Shown here: positions 1 to 9,004 of the stretch, one piece after another
Numbering within the stretch: position 1 is the first letter of the stretch
Layout: each line of letters begins with the position of its first letter
Origin: Conidiobolus incongruus B7586
Lineage: Eukaryota; Entomophthoromycota; Entomophthoromycetes; Entomophthorales; Conidiobolaceae
DNA: 14,149 nucleotides
Assembly: GCA_000697335.1 (NCBI GenBank)
Contig: JNEM01012923.1
Span: 1-14,149, forward strand
Reading direction: 5' to 3'
Made by a program: the position numbers and the translations under genes
The notes under the pieces: model-generated
The model's database searches: none
Seen by the model: only the letters and a program-made list of their open reading frames with translations
What the model was told of the DNA's origin: nothing

Positions 1-1010
1 TAAAATTTTTTATTTTTTGATTATTTTTTAATATCAAATATTATTAAATAATAAAATATTATTAATATAATATAAGTTTAATAAAATGATATTATATAAA
101 AATAAATAGTTTAATGGTAATTATTAGTGATATATATTTTTTAATATTATTATTATATTATTTAAATATTAAATAATACTAATAAAGATATTATAAGTAA
201 TATTATTGGTTTAATTAATAAATTTAATTTTAATCAATTGAATTATTAATTATTATTCTTTGAAAATATTATAATATATCAGGTTATCATTAAATATATA
301 CTATTTTAAATAGCACTAATTAGAAAATATAATCTATTTAAATTCATTTTTCAATCTATTCAATTGATTTATAAATATTCAATTATTAATTTGTAGAAAT
401 AAAAAATCATTTATATAAATTACTAGAATCAACTTTTTAAACACAATAAAAAAGGAATGATTTTCTAGCATATTGAATCATTACGATATATTGCATTTTA
501 TATATTTGTTTATATACTTAAACCTAGTTATACATTTAATTTGATAATACAAAATCGCCAATTATATTGGTTTTATCTGTTCAAATCATATATGAAAATT
601 ATAATTTATGTATAGTTTGGTAGAAATATAATTGAAATTAACCAATATTTTGAATTTGAGAAAAGATAAAAGATTTTAATATTATAAATATATTGAAATA
701 AAATACTATTGAATCCTTCCATTATTTAGTTAAATGATTTAATGGAAATTATATTTTGATATATTCCGAATTTTTAATTTTTTATAATTTATATTATAGA
801 TTATAAATTTTTTGTGTATATTTAATAATAATTGTATATCATTTTGATATTGCAATATACTAGAGTTTTTAACAAAAATATATGTTATTTTTCTTCTGAT
901 CTATTGGATTATTCATTATTTTCAATAGTTGTTAATGGCCAAAATCTTGTGATATTATTATCCCATTATTGAGCTCCCGTCCCTAAATGGTCAATAATTA
1001 ATCATTAATT
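1..1010. other. AT-rich gene-free DNA
   Basis: This stretch is extremely AT-rich, with long A/T runs and no open frame of gene-like composition on either strand. The first 300 bases are almost pure A/T and may be an old transposon decayed beyond recognition, but I see no terminal repeats or transposase motif to support that. From about 900 to 1010 the base composition becomes more mixed and leads into the receptor pseudogene. A motif close to the one before the intact receptor's ATG (AATCATTAAT) sits just before position 1011, so part of the old 5' leader is probably still here. Confidence 0.5.
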
Positions 1011-1920
1011 ATGGATTATAATCCAGTTCATATGGATCAATATGCTGGTGTCCATAAAGGTACCTTACTTGCCAAGTATATTTAGGTGGGTCTGATTGGG
1101 ATATTTTTAACTGGGTTTATTCTATATTTGCTCATGAAAAATTTCACAAGGAATATCAAACAGATAATATTCTTTACTGTATAGTATGTTCTTTAGATCT
1201 TAAAATTTTTGCTGGCTTAATCTTTTGTTCCATATTCTGTCAGTGGCCCAATAATTTGATTTCCTATCACTCTTGGGTGTGTGACCTCGAATATGTATTA
1301 GTTTCAACAATGATTATTTCAGAAGGCTTTGCTGTAGCTGTAATGGTACTCGAGAGATGTCTGCTGATTGTTTTTGGCGTTTCTTTAGACAATTATATCT
1401 GGACTTAATTCGTTGTACTTTGGTTTGGTTAACTAATTGTTCATATGGTTGTTATGTCTTTTCAAATTACAATTGTATTTTGTGAAATTGATGTGCATTG
1501 CACTGTTAGTCAAAACGCATCTGAGTTCTATACTATCCACACTCAGTCAAGAATGACTATTGTTGCATTCCTCACTGTAATTTTCAGTAACTCACTAATT
1601 GCGTATTTAGAAACAACGCTGATATTTCTGCTCAGAGAGAGATAAATATTAATTATAGGACTGCACGCAATCGTAGTATCAAGACTTCTTAAATCATTGA
1701 TTATCATTATTTTCAATTTTATTGCTTATAGTGGCAAATTGTTGTGTTTTTGATACGATAATTTAACTGGCACAAAACGACTGTTGCTATTAGATTACAT
1801 CGCTACTGGCTGAATTATTTATAATAGTCTGGCTACCGATCTAATCATTTTGTACTTGAATAAAACTTTGAGAATCAAATTTTTTGTGATCATACTAAAT
1901 TTTGGCTATTTCAATTGCTG
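1011..1920 (+). pseudogene. Dead paralogue of seven-helix receptor
   Basis: This is a decayed copy of the receptor gene at 6081-7109. It keeps homology from the ATG (MDYNPVHMD against MAYDPVQMD) through the third-helix ERC motif (LERCLLIVFGVSL is identical in both) to just after helix 7. It is broken by an in-frame TAG at 1083-1085, a one-base loss near 1146, TAA at 1406-1408 and 1430-1432, and small indels near 1600 and 1635 that shift the frame and bring in the TAA at 1643-1645. More stops follow. The open frame 1445-1645 is only the helix 4-5 remnant, not a separate gene. By eye the central part is roughly two-thirds identical to the intact protein, so the duplication is not recent. The C-terminal tail is not recognisable. 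The cysteine before helix 3 and the one in loop 2 are still encoded. Confidence 0.9.
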
Positions 1921-2607
1921 GATTGTGATAGAACAAACTATAGAATAATATGAAAAGTTAGTTGGAATATTAACATTCAAGCCAACATTTTCATAATTAT
2001 AAAAACTCATTTCCTGACATCATAATAAATGATTTTTAATCTTTCAATATAAAATAATTAATTTAATTATATTTCTTAATAACAATGTATAGTATATATA
2101 GAACTAATTATTTACACAAAAGCTTAAAAAATCTTTTGTTTCATTGAAATAATCAACATAATATCAATTTTAAAATCAATTAATATACATAGTTAATATT
2201 CAACAAATTCATGAACTCATTACGATATTAATATGTTTTTATCACATAATAATATATAAAAATTAATTAGATTATAAGTATGAGTATCTTATATAATTTT
2301 TGATTAATATGGATTTCAATTTTTGAAATTAAATCTGATAATAAATTATATAAAATCTTCAATAGTTTAAGTCAGTATAAAAATGTTCTTGATAACATTG
2401 ATTTGATAGAATGAAGCTGATATATTTAATTAAATAATAACTAGGACCAGAAGATAATAGATATTTTTTAGAACATTAATTCAAATCATAAAGAACTATA
2501 ATATAACATATAATTGATTCATTGAAATTTGAATATTTTACAAAATTTTCATATATTTTTACCTTATTCATTGACAAATATTTAAACAGTCTGTTTTAGT
2601 ATTATTA
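1921..2607. other. AT-rich spacer before mariner pair
   Basis: I see no gene in this stretch. It is very AT-rich with short stop-ridden frames on both strands. It ends at the TA (2606-2607) that abuts the first mariner element. No receptor-tail homology from the pseudogene could be followed into it. Confidence 0.5.
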
Positions 2608-3925
2608 CCTTGAATTTGAAATAATGGGAAATTTTTTAATTTCTGATTTTTCAAACATATTATTAGTTTGAAATAAATAAATATATACAAAGTTAATAGG
2701 AAATTATATATTTTTAATATATATATATATATAAATATATATTAGTTTTTTTGATTAAAAAATTAACTTTTTAAAATTGGTTGTTTAATTTAATCATACT
2801 TAAACTAAATAGTGATCATCAAAAGTTTTTTATTTTGGTATCAGTAAAACTTAACCATAAACCCTCTAAAATTATTTAAAATTTACAAGCAACTTTTGAC
2901 AATGAAGCATTATCTAAATCAACAATTTATTGCTGGGTAAATTACTTTAAGGCTAAGAGAGAAACTATTTAAAACCTGTTAAAATCTAGAAAACTAACTT
3001 CAACTATCACTCTTTCAATTGTAAATAGAGTGAAAAAATATATTGAAAAGCACCTTTTTATTTCAGCTAAAGAATTATCTAAGCACTTTAATATTAGTTT
3101 TACAAGTATTTTATATATTTTAAACTTTAAACTAAAATTAATAAGTAAAAATATAAAATAGGTACCTTATAATTTAACTAAAGCTTAAAAAAAAGCTAGA
3201 GTAGCTATTGTTAAACAAAACCTATTGAAAATATTACTAGAAGCCTAGACTTTTACAGCCAATAATGATAATTAATGAATCTTAGATCCCTATGTATAAT
3301 CTTTTACCAAAACACAAATCAAGATGTTAGATTAAGCTAAATTAACCCCCTCTACAAATCCCTTTAAATAAGTATTTTGTTAATAAGTGAATATTAATTA
3401 TTGTAATAGATTATAATAGTATATGCTATTTTTATTTAGTTCTTGAAGGAAAATCAATTAATAGTAAACTATATATTACTTTTTTAAATAAAAGTATTTT
3501 TAATTGGTGTTCTCAATATAATTTGAGAAGACCTATTATTTTGCATGATAATTATAAAATACATAAATCTAAAGCTGTAAAAAACTTTCTAATTAAAAAT
3601 AATTAGAAAGAACTACCACATCTAGTATATTCCTTTGATTATAACCTATGTAATTATAATTGCTTTAGGCAATTAAAAAACCAGCTTACAGGAAAGAAAA
3701 TTTTTGCAGGAAAATTTAATTGGTTTGTAAAACATTAAATTTTAGTCTTTAATAAAAAGAATTGTTTTTTAGGTGTTAGAAGTTTGCTAAAAGTATAGTA
3801 AAAAGTTATTAATAATTAAATAAACTATTAAATTTATATTATATATTTATTTTTATATATCATATATTCAAATGTTTATTTATTTTTAATTGCAAAAAAC
3901 TCCCATTATTAAAAATGTAGAATAA
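2608..3925 (+). mobile_element. Decayed Tc1/mariner element, copy 1
   Basis: This is a DNA transposon of about 1.3 kb, the usual mariner size, flanked by TA at 2606-2607 and 3926-3927. Its ends are inverted repeats: the left end reads CCTTGAATTTGAAATAATGG and the reverse complement of the right end carries the same AATAATGGGA core followed by a T run. The interior encodes a broken mariner transposase on the plus strand. An N-terminal helix-turn-helix (STIYCWVNYF) begins near 2886, a second (ISAKELSKHFNIS) near 3063, and the linker motif VPYNLT near 3163. The catalytic segment has INES (first Asp now Asn, 3274-3276), LHDN (second Asp intact, 3547-3549) and CNYNCF (third Asp now Asn, 3652-3654). 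The 34-residue spacing of the last two acidic positions and the ELPHLVYS..Y block mark the DD34D mariner group. Many stops and at least one frameshift show it is dead. It is the least decayed of the three copies. Confidence 0.9.
2717..2745. repeat. AT dinucleotide microsatellite
   Basis: This is a run of alternating A and T, with one small interruption, inside mariner copy 1 between the left end and the transposase. The matching place in copy 2 (about 4037-4060) has a shorter version, so the run has changed length since the copies separated. Confidence 0.7.
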
Positions 3926-3927
3926 TA

Positions 3928-5207
3928 CCTTAAATTTAAAATAATGCAAAATTTTTTAATTTTTAATTTTTCAAACATATTAATAGTTTTAAATAAACAG
4001 ATATATACAAAATAAATAAGAAATTATATATTTTTAAATTATATATATGTATTATATTTATTTGATTAAAAAATTAATTTTTTAAAATTAGTTGTTTAAT
4101 TTAATTATACTTAAATTAAATAATGATCATCAGAAGTTTTTTATTTTGGTATTAGTAAAACTTAACCATAAACCCTTTAAAATTATTTAGAATTTATAAG
4201 TAACTTTTAATAATAAAATATTATTAAAATTAACTATTTATTGCTAGGTAAATTACTTTAAAATTAAAAAAGAAATTATTTAAAACTTATTAAAATTTAA
4301 AAAATTAATTTTAATTATTAATAAAATGAAAAAATATATTAAAAAACACTTTTTATTTTAGTTAAAGAATTATTTAAACACTTTAATATTAATTTTACAA
4401 GTATTTTATATATATTAAAGTTTAAACTTAAATTAATAAATAAAAATATAAAATAAATATATTATAATTTAACTAATACTTAAAAAAGCTAGAGTAGTTA
4501 TTATTAAATAAAACTTACTAAAATATTATTACAAACTTAAGTTTTTATAGTGAATAATTAAAATTAATGAATCTTAAACCTTTATATATAATCTTTTATT
4601 AAAACACAAATCAAAATATTAAATTTAAATCAACTTTTTTATAAATCATTTTAAATAAATATTTAGATAATAAATAAATGTTAATTTTTATAATAAATTA
4701 TAATAGTATATACTATTTTTATTTAGTTTTTAAAAGAAAATCAATTAATAATAATTTTTATATTGTTTTTTTAAATAACATTATTTTTAATTGATGTTTT
4801 AAATATAATTTGAGAAAACCTATTATTTTACATAATATTTATAAAATATATAAATTTAAAGCTATAAAAAATTTTCTAATTAAAAATAACTAGAAAAAGC
4901 TACCACATCTAATATATTCTTTAGATTATAACTTATATAATTATAATTGCTTTAGGTAATTATAAAACCAGCTTATAAAAAAGAAAATTTCTATAAAAAA
5001 ATTAAATTAGTTGGTGAAATATTAAATTTTAGTCTTTAATAAAAAGAATTATTTTTTAAATGTTAGAAATTACTAAAAATATAACAAAAAGTTATTAATA
5101 ATAGAAAAATTATTATATTTATATTATATTTTTATTTTTATATATTATATATCAAAATGTTTATTTATTTTTAATCATAAAAAATTCCCATTATTTAAAA
5201 TACAGAG
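3928..5207 (+). mobile_element. Decayed Tc1/mariner element, copy 2
   Basis: This second copy of the same family lies head-to-tail after copy 1 and shares the single TA at 3926-3927; a TA also follows it at 5208-5209. Its right inverted repeat is well kept (reverse complement TACTCTGTATTTTAAATAAT then GGGAA). The transposase frame aligns along its whole length with copy 1 but is far more decayed: almost every difference is a C or G in copy 1 and a T or A here. The first and third catalytic Asp are Asn as in copy 1, and the second is also lost (LHN). Stops are frequent and no long open frame remains. It can only be a non-autonomous relic. Confidence 0.88.
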
Positions 5208-5209
5208 TA

Positions 5210-5796
5210 ATATTAAAGATAATTGACTATTAATATAATATAATATAATATAATATGTAATATGTAATATATAATTGATTAAGTAAAATTAATTGATATA
5301 GCTTTAAATTCAGGAAAATTGCATGTTATCAGCAATATATATCAAGACGGATTTTAATAAATTCAAACTTATAAATAATCATACAATTTAAACAATGTAT
5401 ATAATTCACTGGATTTAATAATTACTATCAAGATAGAAGATATTAAAATAAAATCTGTTTGGAAAATATATTATCTTTAAAAATGATTCATAATTTAAAA
5501 AAAATATAATTACAATAATTATTTTTTTCAAATATCTACATAATATATGGTAAAGATACCTTATATTTTATTCATCATAACAATTAAATATATTTTCGAA
5601 TTTCTTAGTTTTTTATATTTAAAATAACATATTGCTTCTCTCATATTGCATAGAAATTTTTTGATATTCAACGATAATAAGCTTTATTATTAAATTTAAA
5701 TAATTGAAAATCAATTCAAATAATAATTTTTTTAATTCAAATATTCTAGAATAAATTGAGGATATTTTAATTTTTTAAAAAAAGTCAAATTCTAAT
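5210..5796. other. AT-rich spacer
   Basis: Apart from the short tandem repeat near its left end, this stretch shows only AT-rich sequence with stop-dense frames. I see no gene, transposon end or RNA. The composition changes sharply at about 5810, where the coding-like block upstream of the receptor begins. Confidence 0.5.
5231..5275. repeat. TAATA-type short tandem repeat
   Basis: About five TAATA units are followed by diverged units containing TGTAATA, some 20 bases past the right TA of mariner copy 2. This is a simple slippage repeat and no function is implied. Confidence 0.75.
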
Positions 5797-6030
5797 TAGA
5801 GAATTAAAATTAAGAATGAAATTCTCGAGAATTCCGAGAAGATCATAAACATTGCAGGAATTAACAGACGCAAGGAATTGTATCAATTGAAAAGTGGCCT
5901 GAGTTGGATGGATTTCTTCCGTTGTGCAGATCTTTGGAAATTGGACTGTTGAGGTAGCCTAGTCATGATTGGCACTGTTGATCGTGTTGTATTTAATGAC
6001 TAGGACGTCCCTGTTTGTTGTTATTAGATA
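5797..6030 (+). pseudogene. Coding relic, possibly F-box-like
   Basis: This block is clearly richer in G and C than its surroundings. An open frame without a start codon runs from 5797 to a TGA at 5950-5952, and the same frame continues with coding-like composition to about 6030 with one more stop. The peptide has NEIL, then NRRKELYQL, a lone Trp (SWMDFF) and LWKLD. That order recalls the start of an F-box (L..EIL..I, then ..R.EL..L, W, LW) as seen in fungal F-box proteins. No upstream ATG exists in frame and no exon junctions are evident, so it reads as a fragment of a lost gene. Alternatively it is part of the receptor's 5' leader or promoter that looks coding by chance. The F-box identity is a guess from motif order. 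Confidence 0.35.
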
Positions 6031-6080
6031 TTTTATTTTAATATACACTGATATCGTAGGTAAAATCATTAATCATCATT

Positions 6081-7109
6081 ATGGCTTACGATCCTGTCCA
6101 AATGGATATTGATGCCGGTATCTACAAGGACATTCTTTTGGTGGAATGCTTCTTTGTAGGTGTTATTGGCGTATTGTTAACTGGATGCCTGCTTTATATT
6201 CTGGTGAAAAAGTTCCGAAAGGAGTACCACACAGACACTATGCTTTGTGGTGTAGTATCGGCTTTGGACTTTCAAATTTGCTGGGGTTTAATCTTCCGTT
6301 CAATCTTTTGCAAGTGGCCCTATAATTTGATTGCTTATCATCCTTGGTTGTGTTCTATTGAGAACGTCATGGTCTCAGTCATTATTATTTCTGAAGGGTA
6401 TGCTGTGGCAATTATGGCACTCGAGAGATGTCTACTGATTGTTTTTGGTGTTTCCTTACACAATTATATCTGGGTTGGAGTAATTGTGCTTTGGGTAGGC
6501 TATCCCATTGTTCATATGATAGTCATGTGTTTTCAAAATACTATTGTATTCAGCCAAATTGGTATTTATTGCACTGTTAGTCCAAATACACCAGGGTTCT
6601 ATACTATCCACATCCTGTCGGGAATGAGTATTGTTGCATTCTTCACTGTGCTTTTTAGTTACTCTGCAATTATTGTATCGAGATACAAAGCAGGTATTCG
6701 AGCTCAAAGAGAGTTAAATATTGATTACAAGACTGCTAGAAATCAGAGTATCAAGACAATTTTCAGATCCTTGATTATTATGCTCCTTTATATTATAGGT
6801 TATGGTGGCAAGTTATTAAGTTTTGTGTATGAGACTTTTACAGGTAGGAAACGCCCATGGCTTTTGGACTACATCGCAACCGCTTGTATCATTTGTAATA
6901 GTTTGGTTAATGATCTTCTCATCTTGTACTTTAATACTGCAGTGAGAGAGGAATTTTTCCAGCTCATGTTTAGATTTTACGAATCTTTAACTATTTGTAA
7001 TCCATTTAAACGAGTTTGTGGCAGCAAAAATCAAAAAGGTACAATGGAAGTAATTGACGAGAGTAAAGAGATCAAATTTAAACTTGATCCTGTCGATGAA
7101 AAGATTTAA
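6081..7109 (+). CDS. Rhodopsin-like seven-helix receptor (GPCR)
   Basis: This intact 342-residue single-exon gene encodes a probable plasma-membrane G-protein-coupled receptor with an outside N-terminus. The predicted helices lie at about residues 17-42, 54-76, 90-122, 128-151, 172-199, 230-252 and 262-285. Class A marks are present in altered form: Cys91 before helix 3 and Cys164 in the second outer loop could form the usual disulfide. Glu115-Arg116-Cys117 stands in place of D/ERY at the end of helix 3. Asn277-Asp278 replaces the Asn-Pro of NPxxY in helix 7. The helix 6 CWxP motif is missing. The third inner loop (about 203-229) is basic. The cysteines in the tail (306, 313) could be acylated. 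The start is taken at 6081 because the pseudogene at 1011 begins at the same aligned point. The ligand and partner G protein cannot be told. Such receptors are expanded in Conidiobolus-type fungi. Confidence 0.85.
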   Translation: MAYDPVQMDIDAGIYKDILLVECFFVGVIGVLLTGCLLYILVKKFRKEYHTDTMLCGVVSALDFQICWGLIFRSIFCKWPYNLIAYHPWLCSIENVMVSVIIISEGYAVAIMALERCLLIVFGVSLHNYIWVGVIVLWVGYPIVHMIVMCFQNTIVFSQIGIYCTVSPNTPGFYTIHILSGMSIVAFFTVLFSYSAIIVSRYKAGIRAQRELNIDYKTARNQSIKTIFRSLIIMLLYIIGYGGKLLSFVYETFTGRKRPWLLDYIATACIICNSLVNDLLILYFNTAVREEFFQLMFRFYESLTICNPFKRVCGSKNQKGTMEVIDESKEIKFKLDPVDEKI

Positions 7110-7427
7110 ATAAGATATGATCATGTTTAATAAACTATTACATTATTTAATATACACATTTGTATTAAATATGATTTATTTGAAATTCAAATGTTTTTGA
7201 AGGTATAATTATATTGAGATCTAGTTGAATAATAATAGATAGTTTTGAAATTTTTACCGATTGAATAACTTTGATTAAATTAATATATTTATTATATTAT
7301 TAAAAATCTTAATTAAAATTCAGTTCCCATTCATCATCGAATCAAATCATAAATATTCTATCTGTTCTAAGGTGAATCCAAGACCATTTAAAATTAATTA
7401 GTCAAAAGGAAATAACATGAACAGGGA
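7110..7427. other. Convergent 3' intergenic region
   Basis: This 318-base spacer lies between the receptor stop and the hydrolase stop, so the two transcripts run toward each other. Besides the AATAAA after the receptor I see no gene. It presumably holds both 3' untranslated regions. Confidence 0.5.
7129..7134 (+). promoter_or_regulatory. Candidate poly(A) signal AATAAA
   Basis: A canonical AATAAA begins 20 bases after the receptor stop codon, a plausible place for 3' end formation of that transcript. In DNA this AT-rich the hexamer also arises by chance, so position is the main support. Confidence 0.4.
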
Positions 7428-8638
7428 TTATATCAGCGAAGAAGCTAAAATATTCTTTTGAATTTTGTCCTGGAATTCCAACACTAATCCGTCATAAGCT
7501 GGCTCGACATAGTGACCAGGGAACTTGTTTTTGGCGACATTCTCGCACTTTTCTAATAACTCTTGATGATCCATTGTGTGGCCCATACCAATAAAGTAGG
7601 TGTGAAGAGGTCTGTATCTGACGATTTCATCCATCGCCTCATGGAATCCATAATGGCTTGGGTAATATAATTCTAAAATGACAAAATCAGTATATATTGC
7701 GATGTTTGGGTAAAGCAAATAGCTACCTCGTAAACAATCGATGATCAGTAATTTAGTACCCTCAAGTCTTGGTCTTACTTCCGTAGGGATTTTAGAAACA
7801 TCAGAAAGGTAGGTCACATTTTGAAAGCGATAGCCTAAACTCATATAAGGTAGGCAACCAAACTGTACACCGTGTTCCACTTCAATAATGTTAATATAAG
7901 CGAATTGGGAGATTTTAAGATAGGATTTACCGTTAATTGGTGTGAATTCCAACCCTTCCACAATAAAATTTTCGTACTCATCAATTACATTAAATTTTAA
8001 TGTTGGTACTTCGCCTCCACCTATTCCAAATAAGCTCAATTGAAATGATTATTTTTTGATTTAATCTTACCAGTTGCTTTGGATCGATCGACCAAATATG
8101 GAAAAGCATTAGCTACGACATCCATTGTAGCTTGACTTAAATATACAGGAATACCACCATCTTTCATCCAACTCCAACTTCTGAGATCATCCAAACCGAA
8201 CATAGCGTCAGCGTGACCATGAGTTAAAATAACAGCATCGATCGTTTTGATATTTAGTGGTACTAAAAATTGTAAACTAGCCTCTAAATTTAAATTCAAT
8301 TTATATTTAATCAATGAGATCAATATTTAATCATTAATATTATTACCATAAAAGGTTTTACCACAATCTATTAAAATATTTCTAAAATTAAATTAATTTT
8401 ATAAATATTAAATTCAAATTATTATTTTTAAAAGTTACCTCAATTTACCCTTACTATCATACCACCTAACCAATAAACTACAGTTTCTTCTTCTGTTTTT
8501 ATAACCTTCGGGTGTCAAACTCGAAGGACATACTTTACATGATGAATTGGGGTTGGTAATACATAAAATATTAGGTAAACTGGAACTTGCTCCAGTTCCC
8601 ATGAATACGACAGAGTGAAGTTGGTTAGTTTTGCTCAT
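7428..8638 (-). CDS. PhnP-like MBL-fold metal-dependent hydrolase
   Basis: I reconstruct six exons: 8638-8439, 8381-8347, 8283-8071, 8020-7931, 7879-7727 and 7672-7428. All five introns are GT-AG and 50-63 bp long. The joined frame encodes 311 residues without a break. The protein opens with GTGASSSLPN (15-24) and a Cys26/Cys34/Cys37 cluster like the structural zinc site of PhnP, then NRRRNCSLL. Exon 2 supplies NILIDCGKTFY (68-78). The metal motif is THGHADA (His100, His102, Asp104), followed by GLDDLRSW. Further ligands are likely at His182 (VEHG), Asp206 (YLSDVS) and His262 (GMGHTMDH). This places it in the PhnP/COG1235 group of phosphodiesterase-like hydrolases; the true substrate is unknown. 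Introns 4 (51 bp) and 5 (54 bp) are multiples of three without stops, so unspliced reading keeps frame but inserts residues between PIN and VEHG and between CLR and ELYYPSH. The fourth exon starts at GAATAG/GT, giving ATGGGEVP. Confidence 0.9.
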
Positions 8639-9004
8639 TTATATAGTTTATTGGCTGGATTGGTATTTGATTATAAAATTGTTGAGATCGATCTTGCCAA
8701 AATTATATTATTAATTCATATATTTAATGGTGGAAAGGATAAAATTTAATGATTGTGTGACTCGGTTTACAAATTGTGGGAATAATGAATAATATGTATA
8801 ATAATATCATATACAAATACAAAATGAAAGAATATAAAGCATTCAAATTGAATTTGATGAATTTGGATATTTTATTACTATATAACATTTTTGGATTATT
8901 TATAAATTATTAAATATATGGTATTATATTTTGACAAATGGTGATCAATTCAGGATTCCATATAATGAAAAAAGGTTTAGAAAGATAATGTCAACACTAT
9001 TGGT
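8639..9004. other. Spacer between two minus-strand genes
   Basis: This 366-base spacer should carry the 3' end of the carrier transcript and the promoter of the hydrolase gene. No open frame, RNA gene or convincing TATA element stands out from the general AT-richness. Confidence 0.5.

Noticed and set aside
1445-1645. 66-codon open frame on the plus strand
   Set aside because: It is the helix 4-5 remnant of the receptor pseudogene and aligns to the intact receptor. Its ATG is an internal Met.
3250-3740. Reassigned stop codons (TAA/TAG read as Gln) in the transposase
   Set aside because: Stops at expected Gln positions are explained by C to T decay. The intact genes here have no internal TAA or TAG and end with TAA or TAG-type stops normally.
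6456-6707. 83-codon open frame on the minus strand
   Set aside because: It is an antisense shadow of the receptor, with no family motif and no support from composition.
8036-8323. Independent 95-residue protein with the HGHAD motif
   Set aside because: Its ends run into introns (acceptor at 8285-8284, donor at 8070-8069). It is exon 3 of the six-exon hydrolase.
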